A stretch of 64,000 nucleotides of DNA from Lotus japonicus (GCF_012489685.1 NC_080044.1:32543021-32607020); one strand, 5' to 3'; positions 44,625 to 57,131 are shown, counted from the first letter of the stretch. A program made the numbers and translations. The notes: generated by a model not told the origin, from the sequence alone.

Positions 44625-46049
44625 CACCACTATACTCAACGACAGCTCACCATCGAGCGTCACTAAGATTAGCTTGCCCTCAAGCACAAAGAATTACTCC
44701 CAACACACATGCCAAAAGAGGGATACATTTAGAAAACCGGGGGACTAAGTGAATGTATTTAGTTCCAAGAGAAAGATTCAACAATCAACCTTGTGAAACT
44801 CTTAGACAAAGAAGAATTAGAGTTCACTATGAGAAGCATTTAGAGCTAACATCCTAGCATGAGACAATTGTTTAGTGCACTGAGCACACAAGCAAGTTCA
44901 TAGGTTCTGAGAATCATTCCCTCAAGAGCAACTAAAGTTGACAATGCATTATTCAGTGAGACTTCAAAAGGGGTATAATGTTGGCTAGGTAAGGCACAAG
45001 GTAGGTGGTCCCTAAGGAAGACTAAGGCTGCACAAAATTTGAGTGTGGTCCTTCATGAAAACCAGAGCTTAAAGCAATTGATACTTAGCACACAAGTCTC
45101 TCAACCCCCTTTTGTTTCAGAATTTTTTCTTTTTTTTGGAACTCCACCTTTGCACTAGAGTTCATTTTTTTTGACTTCTTTTTGGATTTCCATCCGGGCC
45201 ATGAAGTTCATTTTCTCTTTTGAATTTTTTCAATTTTTTTCTTTGGGGTAAGAGACAATTGCATTTTTAATAAACTAGCTCCATTAAGAGTTAAGAACCA
45301 TAACTCCCCATTGAATCCAACCAATCATCCAACCCAATAAACAAGGTTACAATAGAATCTCCATAAGGCTCAAAAGGGTCGACTAGGGACAAAGATGTTA
45401 TAAAAACAAATTCCGAAGTCCAAGAAAACCTACCAATCTCAAAAATGCAAGTCTCATAAAGCTACTCCCAAGGGTGCGAGAAATGAAACACAGAACCAAG
45501 AAGTGCAAGTGAGTCAGGATCCTCCAGGGAAATTATATAGTGAAGGGTCAAAGATGGACCCTTGTGGACTCACATCAACTCTATCCTCAAGACAACACTT
45601 AGAAGATTGAAGTCTCTCCCTCTCTTTCCCAAACATACAATCACTCCCCAAAAGAAAGCGCAAAGTATCCACTTAAAAATATTTTCAAAACCAGCATCAT
45701 GTAAGTGAGCAAGACTTCGGAACTTATCATTTGAGTAAAGGGCATAAAGACCAAGGTATAAAAGACTCTATAAAACAATGCATGATCGAAAAGGATAAAC
45801 AAAATCTATAAAAGAAAAAAAATATGCTAAAAATGCATGGGTTAAAACTCAGAGTAAGGAAAGAACCTCCTTTCAAGTGATTAAGTGCCTCCAAGTGTTC
45901 TCCACCTTTATTTCCTGAAAAACTAACAAAAGAAACAAAAACGTAAACCTGAAAAAAAAAAACATGGGTTGTCTCCCATTCAGCCCTAAGTTATAGTCTT
46001 AGGTAGACTATACTTCAAACTCGTAACTCAAACCAAAAACCACAAACAA
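44625..46049 (-). other. Internal non-coding region of the Athila-like element
   Basis: No frame with a recognisable domain. T-rich tracts near 45120-45245. Its only clear functional site is the primer-binding site at the right end. Confidence 0.6.
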
Positions 46050-46067
46050 TCCCCGGCAACGGCGCCA
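46050..46067 (-). promoter_or_regulatory. Primer-binding site (tRNA-Asp)
   Basis: TCCCCGGCAACGGCGCCA on the plus strand equals the 3' end of plant tRNA-Asp with CCA; its complement on the minus strand is the primer site, six bases from the LTR. Confidence 0.88.
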
Positions 46068-46073
46068 AAAACT

Positions 46074-47317
46074 TGTTGGTAAATCCGCAAGTGTACGAAT
46101 CCACCTGGTTTTAAATATCGAACCACAGGGATTGTGAGTGACTAAAATCAGTTTAAGTCTTGAGTATGAAGGTTTGTTTTATTGAAATAGAGATATGTCG
46201 ATGTAGTAAAGATAAAATAAACAAAAACTCAGAAAAGAACATGCTTTGGGTTCTTGCTCAACTAGTCAATTCAAGCATATCATTCTAAGCACATGTTCTC
46301 ATGAATCTCTCCTTGATGTTATAGCCTAGTTACTCACTTATTGATTCCTCACATAAGCAATTCTCCCATACTAAAAGCTAAGCCCAATTCCTTGTATACT
46401 TAGTCATTTATATGAGGTTTTAGATGATGCAAATTCAGGCCAACAAACCCCAACCCTTCCTCTATTCCTAGTAGCCAAGATAGAAGGGGTAATCCCAAAT
46501 CGGTTCCCTAATCTATAACAAACTTCCGTTCTGATTATAGAATAGCATAAAGCAAGCATGCATACAGGCTTGGATTGAAATTCAGAAAATGGGATTCAAG
46601 AAAAGAAGAAGAACATGTGGGAAAGAACTTAAGATTATAACCCAAATATGAAAAGTCTTACATGAAAACCAAAGCATAAGAAGAGAGATTAGCCAAGCAT
46701 GGCAAGCTAAGAACCTGAATTACAAGCTTGGAAGCCTCTCTCTCACTCTCCTAGATGATCCTCTACCTCTGAATTTTACAAAGTATGAAAAGATATCAAA
46801 GATTCCAAAATAAAATGACTAAAATCCTATTTATAGGCAAAATTGGCGTTTTTCTGCTGTGCCCGGCGCTCGAGCGCCAGGCTGATTTTCTTCAGCATTT
46901 GGCTTCTGCCTCCCTGGCGCTCAGGCGCCCTAGGGCAGCGCTTGAGCGCCCCAGCTCGCCTGAAAACCTCTTCAACTTCATTTTAACTCCTCTTTAATGC
47001 CTCCTTCAAGTATCTAAACCCCTTGGCTTTCTTCCTTCAGCTGTTACAACCTGATTACTTGCTCAAAAAGACTAGAAACAAAGCCAAGAAACTCAAAGGT
47101 TAATTTGCACAAGAGTATAAAATCAACTAGGAATTAAACTAGACCCCTAAACTCTACTAAAACACCATTAAAGACCCTATAAAACTATGAAATTACCAAA
47201 GCATTGCAAAAACACTAGTAAAGATAAAAATGCATGAAACACTACATGAGACACAAGAAAAAGACTCAAAACCTACAACGAAATGACCCTAAAAACACTA
47301 CTAAATCCGGGTCATCA
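46074..47317 (-). repeat. 5' LTR of the Athila-like non-autonomous element
   Basis: Partner of 43403-44624; differs by a few substitutions and small indels (about 20 bp near 46700 and extra sequence near 47070). Confidence 0.88.
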
Positions 47318-47615
47318 CCAAGGATTGGATGTAGCCCTATCATTCGGGGGGTGAACCGGGTTAAAATTGTTGGTGTACATCGTCTACTTCCCTGCTATAC
47401 ATTTCCGCTACACCAAACGATCTCAACAAAGATGATGAATCTTTAAATTGTTTGGAAATCCAAGTTTTTGGATGGCACAATTCAAACCCTCTTTTCTTGT
47501 GCTACTCTGATCAACTTCAACATGCTCAAAAACTAGTGAAAAATTCGTCGCACTATAACTCAGATCATGAAATACTGTAAAGTCTACATGAGTTCTCCCT
47601 CTAAGAAGAACATAT
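47318..47615. other. Copia LTR fragment between two insertions
   Basis: Continuation of the old copia LTR from 43402. Includes the end-like motif CACAATTCAAACCCTC near 47480. It ends at the CATAT duplicated by the solo LTR at 47616. Confidence 0.4.
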
Positions 47616-48486
47616 TGTGAGACCCGAAGTTTTAAGTTTGGAATAAACCGAATAGAATTTCTTTTCGCGATTAAATTGATGTAACGTGAAGGAAAATCTG
47701 AACAAGTGTTATTCGGATGGAATAAATTCGTGAAGGAGAAAGTTCAGGAAAAAGCTAAGGATTTTATTGAAGTCGATAAAAGTTATAACACGATTAGTTT
47801 GATTTAAACCTAGGTCAAGAACGCTAGAAAATAGTTTATTTACGTTTTTAGACACGACGGAAATTAATTCCAAAAATCTTCAGAGAAATGTTAGAACCTC
47901 TCTTGATCGTCTTTAAACAATCGCTTCGATGCGAAACCCTGGAATGTAAGAACGCCCAATTCCAATACTCGGAAGATTGCCGAAACCGAAACCCTGATAG
48001 TTCAGAAACCCTAAAATCAACGGACGATGAAGACTTTTTCTATTCGGAGCTTCAAATAAAGATTTCATCCGCGTACGCCCTCTCTAATCGACGTTCCGAA
48101 TCTTTCTTCAGAAGGAAGTTTTCGCATCCGAGGTCAAAAGCATAAAGTGAATTTTTAAGCCGGTAAACATTAAAAACAAGCCTCGAAAACCAAAAATCAT
48201 ACTGATATTTCTTTGGAGAATTAGAAGATTCCACCCGCGTTCGCCTTCTTCTCTTGATATTTCTAATCTTTCTTCAGAACAAAGTTTTCTCATCCGACAT
48301 CAACTGCAAAAAAGTAGTTTTCGGGTAAGACCGATTTACACCGACTTTTGGTCGTTTGATTAAATTCCAAGAAACCTGTTTTGAGTTCTGAAATTATGTC
48401 GCCACAACCTATCTTAGAATTCTCCGAGGATTACACAGGAAAAATCGGAATCGCGAAATTTTCATTTTTCGAAATTTTCCAAAAAC

Positions 48487-48494
48487 TATAAATA
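48487..48494 (+). promoter_or_regulatory. TATA box of solo LTR 1
   Basis: TATAAATA within AACTATAAATAGCGG, 871 bp from the LTR start and about 2.4 kb before the internal reading frame. Confidence 0.65.
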
Positions 48495-50864
48495 GCGGGA
48501 AAATGAAAAAAATGGAAAAACTCACCCATTTCCCCCATTGAACCCGCGAGCTTCCAAGAGAGGAGGAGGATTTTGATTTTCGCCGTTTCTTGCCCGTTTG
48601 CTTCACCGATCGTTGCAAATCGAAGACCTTGAGGTAGGTAAACCATATCTCTCTTCCGATCGTCGTTTCTGTCGACTCTCCTACGTCTTTCTGAGCTCAA
48701 AGTTTTGAGGTTTTTGTAAAACTGTCCAAATAAGTTGATTTCAGTGCCTAAACATCTTCCCTGCATGCTCCTAAGCGTGTTCTGCGGATTATATTTTGTC
48801 AAATGTCGACGAAATGCCGCCGGGATCAATTTCTGTGGAAAAAACCCATTTTTGGGTAAAGCTCCGTTCTTTACGTTAAATACTTGCGACTTAGCTTCGT
48901 GTTAGTAGGATTAGTTGTCATAAATGTCGTTGTTGACGTACCCATCCAATTTGTTTTTCGAAAATCCAGTTTTGGAATTCTAAGCTGAAAATAATGACCA
49001 AAATACCCCTGCGACAGTTTTTCATCCGAAAATTTTTCCGAGCTTAGAACCGTCTTAGTTACGGCTTATGATAACCTAGGAACCAAGTTTGATCGAAGAA
49101 AAATCGATCCCCCTAATTAGGGAAAGTGGCCGAGAGCTCCATTAAGGGGGGAGGGAATTTCGGTTTTTCGAAAACTTGTCTTAACGCGTTAGATTGTCGT
49201 ACGTAGGAGTTGGTAATGTGTCGTGTAACCCTAGTGCGTATTGTTTTGCTGAGTTCCTGACTCATTGTGCTTGATTTCTGTGATTTGTCCTAAGGATCAT
49301 TTGAAGAATTTTGTGAAGTTCCAGAGGAAGATTGTGAAGGAAACTTGGAAAAGCAAGCTGGAAAACCAACCGGTGAGGGTTTCTCACTGAATACTAGCTA
49401 ATGTTTTAGGTGTCGACTAATTCGACTTGATTTATTGTTTATGCACTTGTTTGTGGTTGGTTGGGAAAAATGTTTTCTGAGGCTTCGGCTGACAATTGAT
49501 AATCTTTTATTGCTTGATTGCTGTTGAAGTTGATTCACATGCTAAATGCTACCTGGTTAACCTAGGATGTGTGATATTTGCCCTATATGCTATGTGCTAA
49601 ATGGTTATTCCTCAATATGTGTTATACGTGCCATGATTGTTGGATTGTACTGTTTGGAATATGCAAGTCCACATATATCTGTTATTCGGCAGAGTGAGGA
49701 TAACGGGCTGTTATGCCAACTTTTATGGTGAGATTTGAGAAAGTTTGATGGGACGGACCGAGGTTCGGGCCCTTGAAATTGTTTTGATGGATCGAGACCT
49801 TCTCTGGGGATTGTTTGGGATTATGGGATCTTTTGGAAACTTATAGGACTTGGGATAAAACTAAACGAAAATTATTTTACGAGGAAAATTCATAAGATAT
49901 TAAATAATCTCTAAACCTTTGATTAATGATTACAAATTCCATTAAGAGCTTAAGACATGAGAGATTAGTTTTTGGAAAACGAGAAGTGTCGCCGAGTCCA
50001 AATTTTGAGGAAACTAATGAGTTTCCGAGTATGACAATACTCTTTCGCTCGATGAGCTGATTTGTTATTTGACTATCTAAAAGATAAGTCCGGGAACTAT
50101 AAGTTTCCAAGTACAATGGTACTTTTCGCTCGCTGAGCAGATTTTGACCATCGGGTGGAGATGAGTCGGATGATTCGAGAAATCATCATGAGTTACTTTT
50201 TATAATTAATTGTCTTTTGTCGCAGAATCGACATTTACCTTAGGGTAAGCCTTTTTAGGGACAATTAGTTAGCTAGAACACGTGACGACGTGACGAGTGA
50301 GGTCGGAGACGTTGTTTGGCTAACCACTTGCATTCATGCACTCATTGAGGTTAATACACGGTGGGATGCCGGACCTCGTTGGATTCCAAAAATGGTCATA
50401 AGACCCGGATTTCCATGTAAGAACACTGCGGTGATTCTTGGTAGCAGACGGAAATGGCAGGCCTGCGGGTTTACTGCTGATCTGACTACACTTTGTTTGG
50501 TATAAGAGACACGCGAGCGGAAATGGTCCCACCGTGGCTGGTGTTAGGGCTTACTCGTTAGTGCCCATCCCTCCGGAATGCATCTTGTTCCTTTGCATAT
50601 GCATTGCATGCACCATTCATGCTGATTATAGTTGTTGTTTGTGTTTGTTACCTGTTAATGTTTTGATATATGTTTTATGCCAGTAAATGTTACATATTCC
50701 TATTTGACAGGATATACGATTTATAATGTTGTTGTACATAATTAAGCCTATGTGGCTACTACTTATATTTTGCCTATTGAATGTACTATTATGTAATTCT
50801 TTGAGTTGACCCTTGCGCGTGCTACCTGTGTATGGGGGGCTATGTATGCCCTTTTTGTCAGATG

Positions 50865-51318
50865 ATGTCTATGTCCGATTGGTTCGAGATGGTCGTCCCC
50901 ACGGGGGGGGGGGACCAGATTTGAGTTGCTTGACACAGAGACCCCGGGCTCGTGGGTAGTAGACCCCGCAGGTCACCGAGCCATTTACACGGGGCGTATC
51001 ATGGAGGACCACGTGGACCGATTTGGGAACCTGACGCAAGGAGTGCTGAGACGCCACACCGTTAGCTTCAACCTACCACCGGGCGTGCATTGTGGCCCTG
51101 GAGTTGTGGTGCCACCACCATCGTCGTCGGAAGACGAGGAGGACCCATCAGAGGAGTTGCCGGTAGGAGGTGCTTCGTCTGAGTCCAGCTCACCCATCGT
51201 TGCGGCTGCTGCCTTGGGATCGGGTACAGTACCCGTGGTACCTGCTGTGAGGACCGATGCCGCTGTTGACGTGATCGTCCTGGATTCCGATTCAGACGAC
51301 GATCATGGGGATGCGTAG
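50865..51318 (+). pseudogene. LTR-encoded MSMADWF-type protein (solo LTR 1), frameshifted at a G-run
   Basis: Starts MSMSDWFEMVVPT at 50865. An 11-base G-run at 50903-50913 shifts the frame (other copies have 7). From 50926 the frame is open again to the stop at 51316-51318 and contains GSWVVDPAGHRA, GRIMEDHVD, GVLRRHTVSFNLPPGVHCGPG, the acidic Ser/Glu linker and the tail VIVLDSDSDDDHGDA. Against the copy at 22469, the three strictly conserved blocks differ only by silent changes. The single frameshift in a mononucleotide run may be a late event, or an assembly error. Confidence 0.65.
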
Positions 51319-51799
51319 TTGGGCGTGGTGTGTAGTACTCCTAGAGTAGGGATTAGAGTTGGAGTAGCGTCGTGGCTCTGATCACCAGTTTTCTCATTTT
51401 GGGGCAGGGTAGGTCCCCGACCTATAGCTTTTTGTGTGGATCTCTTGACGGGAGTCACAGGGAGTTGGTCGGATTAGGAGGTATTTTGTGGCGACCTACT
51501 TTCTGGTTGGAGGACTGTATATCAGGATACTGACTCTATATTTTGGTGTTGTACATATTTGCCGATAGGCACTACTTTCCCGTCACTGGAGGCTACTCGT
51601 GACGTGGTTTACTGTTTAGTTGTGGGGAGTGTATATATTGTACATTAGTTCTGCTTACTTTTAGTCGATGTTTTTTAAGAATTGCCGAGTCCTTATTTTA
51701 AAAGAAAAAAATAAATACATCGAAAAAAAATATTCACGATTTTTACACTTTAATTTCTTTTGGTTACTAAAGTGACGCCACCGAAACCGGGGTGTTACA

Positions 51800-52290
51800 C
51801 ATATAATCTAATATGTTTTAATGAAGACAAAAAAATCAAGACCGTGACAAAACAATGGAGACCAAGACACAATAATTGAGACTAGCAGAGGCTTCAAAAA
51901 GACAAGGAAAAGCAAAGAAGACCAAAACAAAGCGGAAAGGAGAACGGTAAACCTTCAGGACATAAGGAAGATCAACATGAAGAACATGGAGATCAAGACA
52001 AGATGTTGAAGACAGTGACAAGGCAAAGATGATTGAGATAAAGCAAAGGAGTTCAAGACAAAGTTCTCGTAGAAGATCAATACAAGATGTTGAAGACTGT
52101 GACAAGGCAAAGAGGATTGAGACAAATCAAAAGAGTTCAAGACAAAGGTCTCATAGGAGATCAACAAGAAGAATTGAGAAGACAAGCTCAAGAAAGAAAC
52201 ATTGAAGACTTGAATATGAGTCGATTGGAACCTTGGATATTGTGGTGTTGCTGTTGTTTTTTGTGATGAAATGCCTTGATTGTGGAGATT
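51800..52290. other. Copia LTR fragment, right of solo LTR 1
   Basis: Begins with the CATAT duplication. A/G-rich sequence with an imperfect tandem duplication of about 84 bp (51991-52074 and 52075-52158). No gene. Confidence 0.4.
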
Positions 52291-54878
52291 GATCATAATT
52301 CTTTGTATCTATTGAGGAGTTTGAGAATTAGCTTGTGTTTACATAGTTAATAGAGTCAATACGTATAGAACTCCTAGAACATGAGTTAGTAAATTAAGTC
52401 AGTTAGTAACTATGTCAAGTGTACTTGGGAATGGTACAAAGAACGTGAGTGCATTGCGTTAGAGCTAAAGAATGGAAGGAAGCAAGCGGACACAGAGAGC
52501 AAAGACGTGAGCAGATTAGAGTCGCAACTTAGGAAGGAAAACACATAAGGTGAGGGAAATTTTCCGTCTATTAGCTATATACTTAGTATTGACTTATTGT
52601 GTGATTGATTGTTATGTTAGTTTCTATTGAAGCATGTTGATTGGGATATTGATCGCTATTGAAGCATGTTGTTTGAGATATTGATTCCTATTGAAGCATG
52701 TTGTTGAGATGTTAACTGATATTGATGTATGACTGAATGAATTGTATGCATGTGAAAGTGCTACAATAAATTTTTAATTATGCTTGAGAACTAATTGTTT
52801 ATTGACTATAAACACCGAGTATTAATGAGTGTTAGTGAGTAGGTTATGACGAGATCAAGATCTTCCTTGAGAAGATTCTCCTTGGGAAAAATGAATCTTT
52901 AGAAAATGATAAGTTTTGGAAATGTAAGAAAAGACTTAAAGTTTTGAGAATTAAACATCATAGTTAAAATAATCCAAGTGATAACACTTTTATGACTTTA
53001 GAGAATTACTTTGAGAAGGAAAACATAGGACCTTGGAAAGAGTATCGAAACAAGAAAGATCGATGATCAAAGTGTTGAGAAGAGGAAGAGAACTGAGTTC
53101 GATCATCAAGAGGATGGATTGTTGTGCTGCGAGAAACCACTAAGGTGCAGAAGGAATTCCTTGTTAGTTAAGAACATGGTTCGGGAAACCGCCATTGTTT
53201 AAGAGGTAGAGACAATAATTGTTAGTTACAGACGCATATCCTTGTGAGGATGTTCTGCTACGTGGCTAACTATGATGCATTCATGCATGCATACCTATTG
53301 AGGTTGGGAAAATCAAAAGATAGGGCCTCATGAAGGTTGAGACGATTGCAGATTGGGCCTTCAATGAAAGCCTACCAAGAGGGTACTGGCTTCCGGCATA
53401 CGCGAGTCTGCGTGGCCAGCTATTTGGTGGATCGATTTGCAAAGTTTAGGTGGTAAGTGGCACCCGCGTCTGTATGATCAATGTTGTTTTGAACCGTCTG
53501 CGAGGTGCACGACCAATCAAGTGGCCATTCCGTTGTCTTGCCTCGTTTACCTTGAGAGGTGGCGTATTATCTAGATCATCTTTTGAGCATCAATCGAATG
53601 AGTAATGTGATATGATTATATGCATTGTGTTGCATGTGGTGACCACCTCAAGCATGAACTTTTAAAAACTTTTCTTCCAACTCTCTCATACAACAAGTCT
53701 CATTCTCTCGCACACTCTTATACACTTAGTTTTTCTCCTTATCACAATACAAACTCCTACCATTTTTCTCAATCTTATCTACATTCGTGGATCACTTAAT
53801 GCCACCCTACGCTAATCTCGGATGTCCTCTTTCTGACATACACTTATCTTTGACATCCTTACTCCGTGCTTTTCTACTCATCGATGAGTGTGTTTTTCTT
53901 CAAAATCTAAGGCACAAATTCTGGGTAAGAAAAGTAACGTTTTTTATCATCAAATGAAGAATCAGAGGTTTGGAATGAACTCAGAAGGTCAGAAACTTAC
54001 AGAATACAACTCTTGGGACATTATGAGCAAGTTATGAATTTTCCGGCAAAGGTCTCGCCGGAGAAGATGACCGGATGCGGCGGAGGTGCGGCGGCGATCG
54101 GAGCTTGGAACATGGTTGGATTCTCGTCGCTTCTAGAAGAACCTAGGCTTTGGAATCGTCTCAATCTGAGGTCGGACGAGGGGGAGTGTAAGACCTGGAT
54201 TTGCAGAACAAGTTAATTTCCGACTCACGCGTAGAATCAGGGTAAGCGTGACAGGAGTTTGATATTTGAGAAAGATTAATGAAGAAGAAAGTTCAGGAAT
54301 TCCTTGAGGAATGTTGAGTAGTTGCTTTCGAAGTTAGTACGAGTCGTCTACACACCTGCTTTATGGCGAGCGTGTCCAGAATCGGCTATTTCGCTTTTAG
54401 AGCAACGTATTAAGTGAGATTTCGAATCCTTGGAAAATTTAAAGATTCTCTTTATTTTTCCTTCGACCAGCGTTTCATTTCGGAACTCTGGACTGTACGT
54501 ACGATAGTATTTATTTTTTCGGAAGTCCGCCGATGCTAATTTCTTTGCTTCGAAACCCTATTTTCGAGCGATGGATGAAGACTTTTTCTATTCGGGACTT
54601 CTAACGAAGTTTTCGTCCGCGTAGTCAGATTTGTTTCGACATTTCCAATCTTTTTCCAGTACAAAGTTTTGTCGTTTGAGCATCACAGCAAAAAGTAGTT
54701 TTTCGGGACAGACTAACTTAAACCGCTTTTGGGATTTTAGATATCGTTTTTCCCAAATCATAGATATTTGTTTTGAGTTCTGGAATTCTGACGCCAGAAT
54801 CTCTCTTGGAATTCCTCGGTGAACGTGCTGCAAAAATCGGAATCGCGAAATTTTCATTTTTCCGCGATTTCACCCGCC

Positions 54879-54886
54879 TATAAATA
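54879..54886 (+). promoter_or_regulatory. TATA box of solo LTR 2
   Basis: TATAAATA inside the palindrome CGCCTATAAATAGGCG, about 2.4 kb before the internal reading frame. Confidence 0.65.
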
Positions 54887-56363
54887 GGCGAAAAAGCAAA
54901 ATATCTTCATTTTCTTTCTATTTGGGCCGCGGTTTGAGGAGAGCAAGGGGGAGAACGTTTTTCGCCGAAACTCGACCAATCTTCGCGCAGTTCGTCCCTA
55001 CTTCTAGGTATCGAGGTAACTAGCATGAATCCTACCTCTGATTACTGTTTCTGTTGCGTTTCTGAAGTCGTTTCTGTGCTCACAGTTTTGAGCTTTTTCT
55101 AAAATGGTCAGATTTCTTCGATTTCTTGGTTGGGTTATGTTCCTTACGTTCCCATGAGCCTAAAACCTCTGTCAGTAATCGCCGATTGCGATTCAGTTGT
55201 CCAGGATCTGAAAAACTGTTTCAAAACCTTTTTGTCTCACATTTTGAAACTTTATTGTCGAAAAGTCATAATCTGACTTCGTGCCTTTAGGATTTGTTGT
55301 CACGGATGTCGTTAGGATCATTGCTGTCAAATTTGTTTTCAGAACTGATAACTTTGAAGTTTTGAGCCTTTATTTTGGACCAAAATGCCCCTGGATTGTC
55401 GTATTTCGACCCGATTGTCCGAAAATTGTTCTGACAGTTTCTTTACCTTAGTTTTACCTTAAAACTACCTTGTGAATTGATTTGATCGAAGAAAAAGAGC
55501 CGAAGCCCTTTTTCCTTTAGGGCCGTGGGCTATTTCCTTTAGGGGGGGAGTTTTTCGTTTTCGAAAACTTGTCTTTTCGTACCCGGATGTCGTATTCTGA
55601 AGCTTTAATGCTTTGTCTATCGTTTATGTATTGTATTGCGATCGAACTAATCGATTTTGTGTGGATTCTGCTTTGTTTTTCCTCCGAGGTTCGGTTGAAG
55701 GAACTTTGGAAGTTTCAAGGCATTCCTGTGAAGGAGATTTGTTTTGCGAAGCTGGATCAGCTCGAGGTTAGGGCAACTTACATATATTAGCTATGATTGC
55801 ATGATAGGCGTCGATAAATTCGACTTATGCTTTATCTGATGTTGTTTATGATGATGATTTATTCGTTATGATTGTTTTCATAACTTATGATATTGATGAT
55901 GTGATGAATTGGGCGTTCTGACGCAACTTCGGAGTGGAGATTCATTGATCTGGTGATCTTTGACATTTTGGGTTGGATGAACAACCCTAGGCAAGTCCAA
56001 ACGTGGGGTTTGAGACTTAGCCATTCATTGGTATTTGTTCGTATTCTTAGACTTTCCCCGGGAAACTTCTTTTGGGTGGTTGGTTTTCGGAAAACCTAGA
56101 ATGAATAGAATTTCGAAAACTAGAGATTTTGGGAGACTTAAACTTTGAGAAATAAACTCATAACCTGATTAATCCAATTCGAAACGTTTTTACTAAACGA
56201 ATAATCATAGGAGAACTAAAGGGGAAAATATTTACGAAAGACGGGGAAAAGTCGACTTTTGTTGTGGGTTTGGAGAGTTTTGGAATTGGGGAAAGCCACT
56301 AAGGTGAGCTATGGAGATGATTGAAAGTCATCGAGTACTCTAGTACTCTTGGGAGTGTTGTTC

Positions 56364-56712
56364 GAGTCGTGTTGTATTGACCGGCACAGACTCTGGGCTT
56401 TGTTTGTGGGTTTTGTGGTGGGAGTTGTGTTGTATTGACCGACACTAACTCCGAGTCGTGTTGTATTGACCGACACTGACTCTGGCTTTGATTTTGGGTT
56501 TTGTTGTTGGGGCTGTGTTGTATTGACCGACACTAATCCCTTGGGTTATCTTGTTGTTGGAGCCGTGTTGTATTGACCGACACTTAGTGCTCTTGTTGTT
56601 TGGGCTGTGTTGTATTGATCGACACTAGACCCTTGTGTATTCTTGTTGATGGAGTTGTGTTGTATTGACCGACACTTACTCCGAGTTGTGTTGTATTGAC
56701 CGACACTAACTC
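56364..56712 (+). repeat. Array of eight inverted repeats, type 1 (core TGTATTGACCG)
   Basis: Eight copies of GTGT-TGTATTGACCG-ACAC spaced 25-58 bp apart. Each core is flanked by outer arms that pair with each other: GAGTC/GACTC (56364, 56453), GGAGTT/AACTCC (56421), GGG/CCC (56510, 56602), GAGC/GCTC (56560), GGAGT/ACTCC (56651) and GAGTT/AACTC (56683). Core and loop are nearly constant while arm sequence changes on both sides. Confidence 0.8.
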
Positions 56713-56797
56713 ATGGGTTTGTTGAGATTGGGTTGTGAGCTAAACACTTTCGTGGTAAGGGCGATTCGTTGTTTGGCTAACCATATTGCATCAATCG

Positions 56798-57024
56798 GGT
56801 GAATAACGGGAATGGTTCACCTGTGCATATCATGGTGAATAACGGGAATGGTTCACCTGGCATAAATGATGAATAACGGGAATGGTTCATCATATGGTGA
56901 ATAACGGGAATGGTTCACCAAGGATGAATAACGGGAATGGTTCATCCAGGATGAATAATGGGAATGGTTCATCCATAGTGAAGAACGGGAATGCTTCACT
57001 TGTGGCGAACGGGAACGCGTCACA
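56798..57024 (+). repeat. Array of eight inverted repeats, type 2 (core AACGGGAA)
   Basis: Eight stem-loops with the loop core AACGGGAA (one copy AATGGGAA). Arms: GGTGAA/TTCACC (56798, 56834), ATGATGAA/TTCATCAT (56866), TGGTGAA/TTCACCA (56895), GGATGAA/TTCATCC (56922, 56949), AGTGAAG/CTTCACT (56977), and TGTG-GCG/CGC-CACA with a two-base bulge (57001). The arms co-vary; the loop does not. Confidence 0.85.
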
Positions 57025-57128
57025 AATCCGGATTCATATTGTCCATTTCACGCATACATTGATTCTGACTTGAATTGTGTGCTGTTTGATTTATTGAAGC
57101 AATGTTAGAGCCATAACATGCTAGGATT

Positions 57129-57131
<3 letters not shown>

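Larger units (their letters stand above)
43403..47317 (-). mobile_element. Non-autonomous LTR element with Athila-type tRNA-Asp primer site
   Basis: LTRs 43403-44624 and 46074-47317 (about 1.22-1.24 kb), nearly identical to each other. Perfect target duplication CCAAG (43398-43402 and 47318-47322). On the minus strand the LTR begins TGATGACCCGG and ends in TTTACCAACA. The primer site 46050-46067 matches the last 18 bases of tRNA-Asp exactly, as in Athila/Tat Ty3 elements. The internal part (44625-46073) is only 1.45 kb and has no gag or pol, so it must be mobilised in trans. The near-identity of the LTRs marks it as one of the youngest insertions here. Confidence 0.85.
47616..51799 (+). mobile_element. 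Solo LTR of a Tekay-like Ty3 element (family 1)
   Basis: A 4184-bp LTR from TGTGAGACCCG to GGGGTGTTACA with a perfect 5-bp duplication CATAT on both sides (47611-47615, 51800-51804), so a full element was reduced to one LTR by recombination. Diverged from, but collinear with, the LTRs at 21975 and 30438. TATA box at 48487-48494, the LTR-internal frame at 50865-51318, then a conserved GGGGCAGGGTAGGTC block. Confidence 0.93.

Noticed and set aside
56798..57024. CRISPR-like array
   Set aside because: The regular repeats are stem-loops in a plant LTR; there are no unique spacers of constant length and the host is a eukaryote.
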